Shown here: piece after piece, positions 7,029 to 10,461 of the stretch
Layout of the letters: each line of letters opens with the position of its first letter
Position numbering within the stretch: the first letter of the stretch is position 1
Assembly: GCA_947581745.1 (NCBI GenBank)
Contig: CANPVW010000185.1
Location: forward strand, 1 to 10,461
From: Candidatus Benthicola azotiphorus
GTDB lineage: Bacteria; Gemmatimonadota; Gemmatimonadetes; Palauibacterales; Palauibacteraceae
Direction of reading: 5' to 3'
Length of the DNA: 10,461 nucleotides
The notes under the pieces: model-generated
Told to the model about the DNA's origin: nothing
The model's input: the letters and a program-made list of their open reading frames with translations, nothing else
The model's database searches: none
Program-made: the position numbers and the translations under genes

Positions 7029-7598
7029 TTGCGGCGGATGAGCGGTTCCACCTTCGGCTGGAGAGTCGGCTTCACGCTCATGGGCGTGGGGCCGCTGCTC
7101 CTGCCGTGGCCCTCCTTCGGACCGGTGCCGACTTCAGAGTCGATGGACAGGCCCCCGAAGGAAGCGACAGCCGTGGCCTTTCCTGATCGGTTCCCCCTGT
7201 TCCCGACGATGGGCAACGAGGGAGCGGCCGGGATGGCCTATCTCAGGCAGCCGTGGTCGCCCTTCGGCGTATCGGTGGACGCGGAAGGCCGTGTCGTCTA
7301 CGACCTGCGAATCGAGGTGTCCGGGCTTCCGACGGTGGAGGGCGAGACATATCGAGTCTGGCTCACGACTCCGGCGATGGACGCCGTCGTGGACCTCGGC
7401 TCGATCGAACCGGCGGGCGAGCTGACGGGCGTGACCGACCAGGACCAGCTCCTGGTGATCGTGAGCCGCGAGAGGGCCGACGGCACGGTAACGGACGGCG
7501 AGCGGTGGGCCGGACCGGTCGTGCTTCGAGGGTTCTCGGCGGGGGCGCGCGTCACGCCGCTCGCACAGCACTCGCTATTCCGGCGGACGCCGATGTAG
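7029..7598 (+). CDS. Exported protein resembling the periplasmic domain of RskA-type anti-sigma factors
   Basis: The product is 189 residues from TTG 7029, or 186 from ATG 7038. TTG directly follows the TAG of the propeller gene, has AGGGG (7012-7016) upstream, and adds two arginines to the signal peptide. The ATG has no usable SD. A hydrophobic segment follows (GFTLMGVGPLLL, 11-22 from the ATG). The core (about 85-165) has VYDLRIEVSGLPTVEGETYR followed by VWLTTPAMDAVVDLGSI and ends with GPVVLRG. This resembles the GLP-x-Y-x-x-W beta-sandwich of RskA C-terminal domains. There is no zinc-finger anti-sigma domain and no cytoplasmic part, so it is not a working anti-sigma factor by itself. Its position directly behind the oxidase and propeller suggests an accessory or sensor function in the same pathway. 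No function is assigned. Confidence 0.7.
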   Translation: MRRMSGSTFGWRVGFTLMGVGPLLLPWPSFGPVPTSESMDRPPKEATAVAFPDRFPLFPTMGNEGAAGMAYLRQPWSPFGVSVDAEGRVVYDLRIEVSGLPTVEGETYRVWLTTPAMDAVVDLGSIEPAGELTGVTDQDQLLVIVSRERADGTVTDGERWAGPVVLRGFSAGARVTPLAQHSLFRRTPM

Positions 7599-7624
7599 GA
7601 GGGCCTGGCTCCGGGTCCACATCA

Positions 7625-7643
7625 CCGCTCAGCTCGAGAGCGG
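7625..7643. terminator. Weak hairpin between convergent genes
   Basis: CCGCTC (7625-7630) and GAGCGG (7638-7643) form a 6-bp GC-rich stem with a 7-nt loop. It lies where the plus-strand operon (stop at 7598) and the minus-strand phosphatase (stop at 7629) meet. It overlaps the last codons of the phosphatase and has no T-run on either side, so a terminator role is only suggested by position. Confidence 0.25.
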
Positions 7644-8942
7644 ACCGAACAGCACCGAGTACATCACCCGGTAGATATCCGTGTTGTCCATCGTGCCGTG
7701 GAGCTGCTCCGCTCCCAGACCGACCGCTTTCATCAGGATGCCGCCGCTCACGTCGTGATACTGCGCCCACGTGATAGCAAACGGGTGTCGCACGCCGTTG
7801 GCGTCGGGCTGAGCCAGGAAGAGCCTGCCGTTCGTGCCCTCGACCCCGTCCATCGGGGCCCCGTTCGAGGCCCGTGCCGGAACGGTGTCGGCCGGGAACG
7901 GTTCCCCGAACACCTGCATTCCGCCTGCGTCACTGTCGGAGGTCATGACCATCAGGGTCTCCGGGTGCGCCGAGACGTACTCCCGGATCACGCCAATGGC
8001 TTCGTCCGCACGCTGGCCCGCCTGGATTTCGCCCGAGGCGTTGTTGGCGTTGGACATGTTGTCCGTGCCCTCCTCTTCAGCCACCAGGAAGAACCGCCTT
8101 CCGCTGCGCGACAGGACGTCGAGCGCCGCCTGCACCATCTCCGCTATGGTCGGCGCCTCCGGCGGCCAGGCGACCAGGCCTTTCTCGACCAGCTGCTCTT
8201 CGGGCAGATCGTTGAAGGTGTGGTACTCGGCGAACAGGCCGAGGACCTGCGTTACCGTGTCCGCCAGCTCCAGGAGCTCAGCGCGCGTGCGCACGACCGT
8301 GTAGCCGTGCTCCACGGCTTCGGCCACCAGATCACGTCCGTCGGCACGGACTCCCGGGCCGTGGACACCCGCCACTCCCTCGGGGAGGAAGTACCTTTCT
8401 CCCCCGCCCAGGATCACCTCGGCCCCGGATTCCAGGAACTGGCGGGCTATCTCTTCGTGCTGGGTGCGCTGCGGAACGCTGGCCCCGAACGCGCCGGACC
8501 CGGGCTCCGTGATCGTGCCGCTGTTCACCATCCCCACCGCGAGGCCGGCCGCCTGCGCTTCCTGCAGGATGCTCCCGTGGAACCCGGACGCCGCGGTCAG
8601 CGGCTCGGTGCCGTCCATGCCATAGCTGTCGGCGAGCACCTTCACTCCGTACGCGTGAGTCGTGGCTCCACCGTGCGACGTGGACGTCAGCCTGTCCTTC
8701 ATGTGACCCGTGTACACGGCCATGTAGGGCAGCTGGTCCCAGTTGAGGCGGCCGTCCGGCCCGACGGTCATCATGCGCACCGCACCCCAGGTGTTCACCC
8801 CCATTCCGTCGGGGTGGAAGAAGACGACGCTTCCGAGCTCCCGGGCGCGTGCTGAGCCGCGAGAACCGGAAAGCGCAGTTGCCAGCGCGGCGCCCGCCCC
8901 GAGGACCAGGACGAGTGCGATCAGACGGATGGGGCTGGACAT
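7629..8942 (-). CDS. Exported alkaline phosphatase-family protein with altered metal ligands
   Basis: The 437-residue protein starts at ATG 8942-8940 with GGAG (complement of 8950-8953) 7 nt upstream and has a Sec leader (hydrophobic core 5-24, cleavage near ARA 33). Landmarks of the PhoA superfamily follow in order: HPDGMG with Asp45 (PhoA Asp51); TSTSHGGATTHAYGVK with Ser89 as candidate nucleophile but Thr88 in the Asp101 place; TITEPGSGAF where DATPAA would be expected; AEEEGTDNMSN with Glu289 and Asp294 (Glu322, Asp327) but Asn298 in the His331 place; TSDSD with Asp336 but Ser337 in the His370 place; and YHDVSGG with His396 (His412). DNTDIY near the end fits the family. The fold and likely phosphomonoesterase ancestry are clear. 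Whether it uses PhoA-like zinc chemistry is not. It lies 26 bp after the EEP nuclease gene and is probably co-transcribed with it. Confidence 0.88.
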   Translation of the reverse strand: MSSPIRLIALVLVLGAGAALATALSGSRGSARARELGSVVFFHPDGMGVNTWGAVRMMTVGPDGRLNWDQLPYMAVYTGHMKDRLTSTSHGGATTHAYGVKVLADSYGMDGTEPLTAASGFHGSILQEAQAAGLAVGMVNSGTITEPGSGAFGASVPQRTQHEEIARQFLESGAEVILGGGERYFLPEGVAGVHGPGVRADGRDLVAEAVEHGYTVVRTRAELLELADTVTQVLGLFAEYHTFNDLPEEQLVEKGLVAWPPEAPTIAEMVQAALDVLSRSGRRFFLVAEEEGTDNMSNANNASGEIQAGQRADEAIGVIREYVSAHPETLMVMTSDSDAGGMQVFGEPFPADTVPARASNGAPMDGVEGTNGRLFLAQPDANGVRHPFAITWAQYHDVSGGILMKAVGLGAEQLHGTMDNTDIYRVMYSVLFGPLSS

Positions 8943-8968
8943 TCAAGCACTCCGATGGTCGAGCGAGG

Positions 8969-10162
8969 TCACGGTTCAAGCGGTGCCGGCGGCCAGCGAA
9001 CATCCACCCAGATGAGGCGGTGATCGGACGCGGTTTCCGCTGCCCGAGCGAGGGTTGAATCGGCCGACAGGGGTGGATCGACGACGCCCATGCCAATCAC
9101 ACGCAGATCCGAGCTCGGCAGCACGTAGTCGACGCGCACACCGCCGAGCCAGTGGGCCGTGATCCGGTTCGCGGAATCCGGATCCTGGATCCGGGGATTC
9201 TGGAGAAGCTGGTCGATCGCCGACACTCCTTCGTACACGACGTCCTCATCTCCCGGGCGGGCGTTCAAATCGCCGGCGATCACGAACGGGGACGTGGATC
9301 TGTAACCTCCTGCCATCCCCCGGTCGTCGACCAACCGATCATTCCCGTCGAGGTACAGGACCCAGAACATGATCTCGTCGAAGTTGCGGCGTCCGTTCCG
9401 GTCCTCGGGCCCGTCGAAGGCGGGCGGAGTCGGGTGGCTCACCCAGAGGTGAAGGGTATCCGGGCCGATGATGACCGGCAGGTCCCAGTGCGACTTGCTC
9501 GAGAGCCGGAAGATCGCCTCTGCCTCGGGAGTCAGGTATCCGGGCGGCATGTGTTGCCCGGGAAGATCCGCCCAGCGGAATCGCTGGAACGTCCTCGCGC
9601 CTTCCGCGTCGATCGGAAAGCGTGACAGCACGGCCATTCCGTACTGCCCCGGGTACGTTCCGAAGCCGAACGAGTCGTCGCCGTATTCCCGGGTGCCTCG
9701 ATCCGAATCAGAGGCGATGATCCCGTCTCCGTTCAGGTCCAGGCCGGACAGGACTCCCGTGTTGCTCGGTGCGGAGTAGGCATACGGGTACACGATCGAG
9801 TCCGGACCCACGGACAGGTAGTGATTCGCGAACCGACGGGCGTTGATGGTCGGATCGTCAGGACGCCGCCAGTCGAAATCGATTTCGTTCAGGACGAGCA
9901 AGTCCGGCTTTGCCTCGCATACGACTACTGCTGCTGCGACGGCCCCCGGATCGAGTCCGGTCCCCATCCCATCCACGTCGGTCAGACGGTCCGTGCTCAA
10001 TTCCCGGATGTTGAACGTGGCGATTCGGAGTGCGGCCGGGACGTCAGCGTTCCCGGTCGCGGCACCGTCACAGGCGCCCGCGACCGGCGCGGCGAGGAAT
10101 CCGATCGCGAGCGTGAATAGCCGGGAAGTCTTACGCACGAGCGGTGGTCTTCTTACCGCCAT
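8969..10162 (-). CDS. Exported endonuclease/exonuclease/phosphatase (EEP) family protein
   Basis: The 397-residue protein has an N-terminal export signal (basic residues 4-14, hydrophobic core to about 30) with Cys31 after VAGA. This loosely fits a lipobox, so it may be a lipoprotein. EEP catalytic motifs are complete and in order: ATFNIREL (Asn51), LNEIDF (Glu93), SHPTPP (His243), AGDLNARPGD (Asp298, Asn300), RVDYVLPSSDL (Asp345) and SDHRLIW (Asp380, His381). The family cleaves phosphodiester or phosphate ester bonds with divalent metal. Nucleic acid, phosphoinositide or sphingomyelin-type substrates are all possible. An insertion around 141-154 (LDLNGDGIIASDSD) resembles a calcium-binding loop. 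The ATG at 10162 overlaps the upstream gene by 32 nt. A GTG at 10138-10136 would overlap by 8 nt, and neither has a strong SD. The alkaline phosphatase follows 26 bp downstream. Confidence 0.85.
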   Translation of the reverse strand: MAVRRPPLVRKTSRLFTLAIGFLAAPVAGACDGAATGNADVPAALRIATFNIRELSTDRLTDVDGMGTGLDPGAVAAAVVVCEAKPDLLVLNEIDFDWRRPDDPTINARRFANHYLSVGPDSIVYPYAYSAPSNTGVLSGLDLNGDGIIASDSDRGTREYGDDSFGFGTYPGQYGMAVLSRFPIDAEGARTFQRFRWADLPGQHMPPGYLTPEAEAIFRLSSKSHWDLPVIIGPDTLHLWVSHPTPPAFDGPEDRNGRRNFDEIMFWVLYLDGNDRLVDDRGMAGGYRSTSPFVIAGDLNARPGDEDVVYEGVSAIDQLLQNPRIQDPDSANRITAHWLGGVRVDYVLPSSDLRVIGMGVVDPPLSADSTLARAAETASDHRLIWVDVRWPPAPLEP

Positions 10163-10461
10163 ATGTCCCGAAGACGATGTCCCACAGCGGTGAACTCACC
10201 CCGTAGTTCTCGTCCGGATCCAGGAAATGGTGCCGCATGTGAGTCCTCTTCAGCAGTTTGCCGAAGGGAGTGGGAACGGACCGATGGTGCACCACGAAAT
10301 GGGTGCTGTCGTAGATCAGGTAGCCGGTGAGCAGCCCCGCGAAGGTCGGAATCGCCGACTCTGCCAGGATCGTGGAAATAATGAGCCAGGCGACGAGGCC
10401 CATTGGGATGCTGGCGACCGGAGGCATGACGAGCCGGCGCGAATCGCTCGGATACTCGTGA
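10131..10461 (-). CDS. Fatty acid hydroxylase/sterol desaturase-family membrane enzyme, 5' end outside window
   Basis: The frame stays open to the window edge. The 11 codons above the ATG at 10427 read HEYPSDSRRLV and continue into MPP, as in the His-box and P-x-D-x-x-RLV-x-PP segment of fatty acid hydroxylases, so that ATG is internal and the gene begins beyond 10461. The visible C-terminal part has hydrophobic stretches (GLVAWLIISTILA, FAGLLTGYLIYD) and the remaining histidine boxes: STHFVVHH and HMRHHFLDPDENYGVSSPLWDIVFGTY. These histidines bind the di-iron centre that hydroxylates or desaturates lipid chains using O2. The HHFLDPDENYGVSSPLWD ending is closest to fatty acid 2-hydroxylase proteins, which act on sphingolipid or phospholipid acyl chains. 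It overlaps the EEP gene and is probably the upstream gene of that operon. The lipid substrate is not determinable here. Confidence 0.88.
   Translation of the reverse strand, partial: HEYPSDSRRLVMPPVASIPMGLVAWLIISTILAESAIPTFAGLLTGYLIYDSTHFVVHHRSVPTPFGKLLKRTHMRHHFLDPDENYGVSSPLWDIVFGTYGGKKTTARA

Noticed and set aside
7698..8855. 385-codon plus-strand frame opposite the phosphatase
   Set aside because: It is a mirror of a recognisable phosphatase, rich in Arg/His/Val, and has no motif or SD.
10425..10427. ATG as the start of the hydroxylase
   Set aside because: The codons upstream of it continue a conserved family segment (HEYPSDSRRLV then MPP), so the ATG is internal.
1..10461. tRNA, rRNA, CRISPR array, transposon ends or phage genes
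   Set aside because: No cloverleaf, repeat-spacer series, transposase motif or terminal inverted repeats were seen on either strand.

Overview
The window is GC-rich, dense bacterial DNA. Intergenic gaps are short (the largest is 192 bp), Shine-Dalgarno sites are recognisable, and many products carry secretion signals. Nothing seen fixes the taxon. The Sec/Tat-exported proteins, the beta-barrel protein and the small lipocalin-like protein suggest a Gram-negative, didermal environmental lineage. Gemmatimonadota or a similar high-GC phylum is my guess, not a result.

Left edge (1-199): on the minus strand, the first 36 codons of a gene that runs off the window. They have a clear SD and a twin-arginine motif. 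About 90 bp of intergenic DNA separates it from the divergent plus-strand genes.

Plus-strand block A (200-3647): a small secreted beta-barrel-like protein; a 719-residue APC-family transporter fused to a PTS EIIA-like domain and a TrkA-C/RCK_C-like domain; and a small secreted lipocalin-like protein. A perfect 12-bp inverted repeat follows and is probably a terminator.

Plus-strand block B (3758-7598): a candidate sigma-70 promoter, a possible 12-codon leader ORF, a three-domain multicopper oxidase with all four copper motifs, a histidine-containing LVIVD-type beta-propeller, and a small exported protein resembling the periplasmic half of RskA anti-sigma factors. The three genes are closely spaced and all look exported, so they probably form one operon for an oxidation or copper-related job outside the cytoplasm.

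Minus-strand block C (10461 down to 7629): the C-terminal part of a fatty acid hydroxylase-family membrane enzyme (5' end outside the window), an exported endonuclease/exonuclease/phosphatase (EEP) protein with its catalytic residues in place, and an exported alkaline phosphatase homologue. The genes overlap or sit 26 bp apart, so they are probably co-transcribed. The phosphatase is the most unusual protein: several zinc and magnesium ligands of the classical PhoA site appear replaced. Blocks B and C converge at about 7600.

The best candidates for something undescribed are the divergent phosphatase in its nuclease/hydroxylase operon, the oxidase-propeller-RskA-like cassette with its possible leader peptide, and the transporter-EIIA-RCK_C fusion. 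No defence system, CRISPR array, RNA gene or mobile element was recognised.
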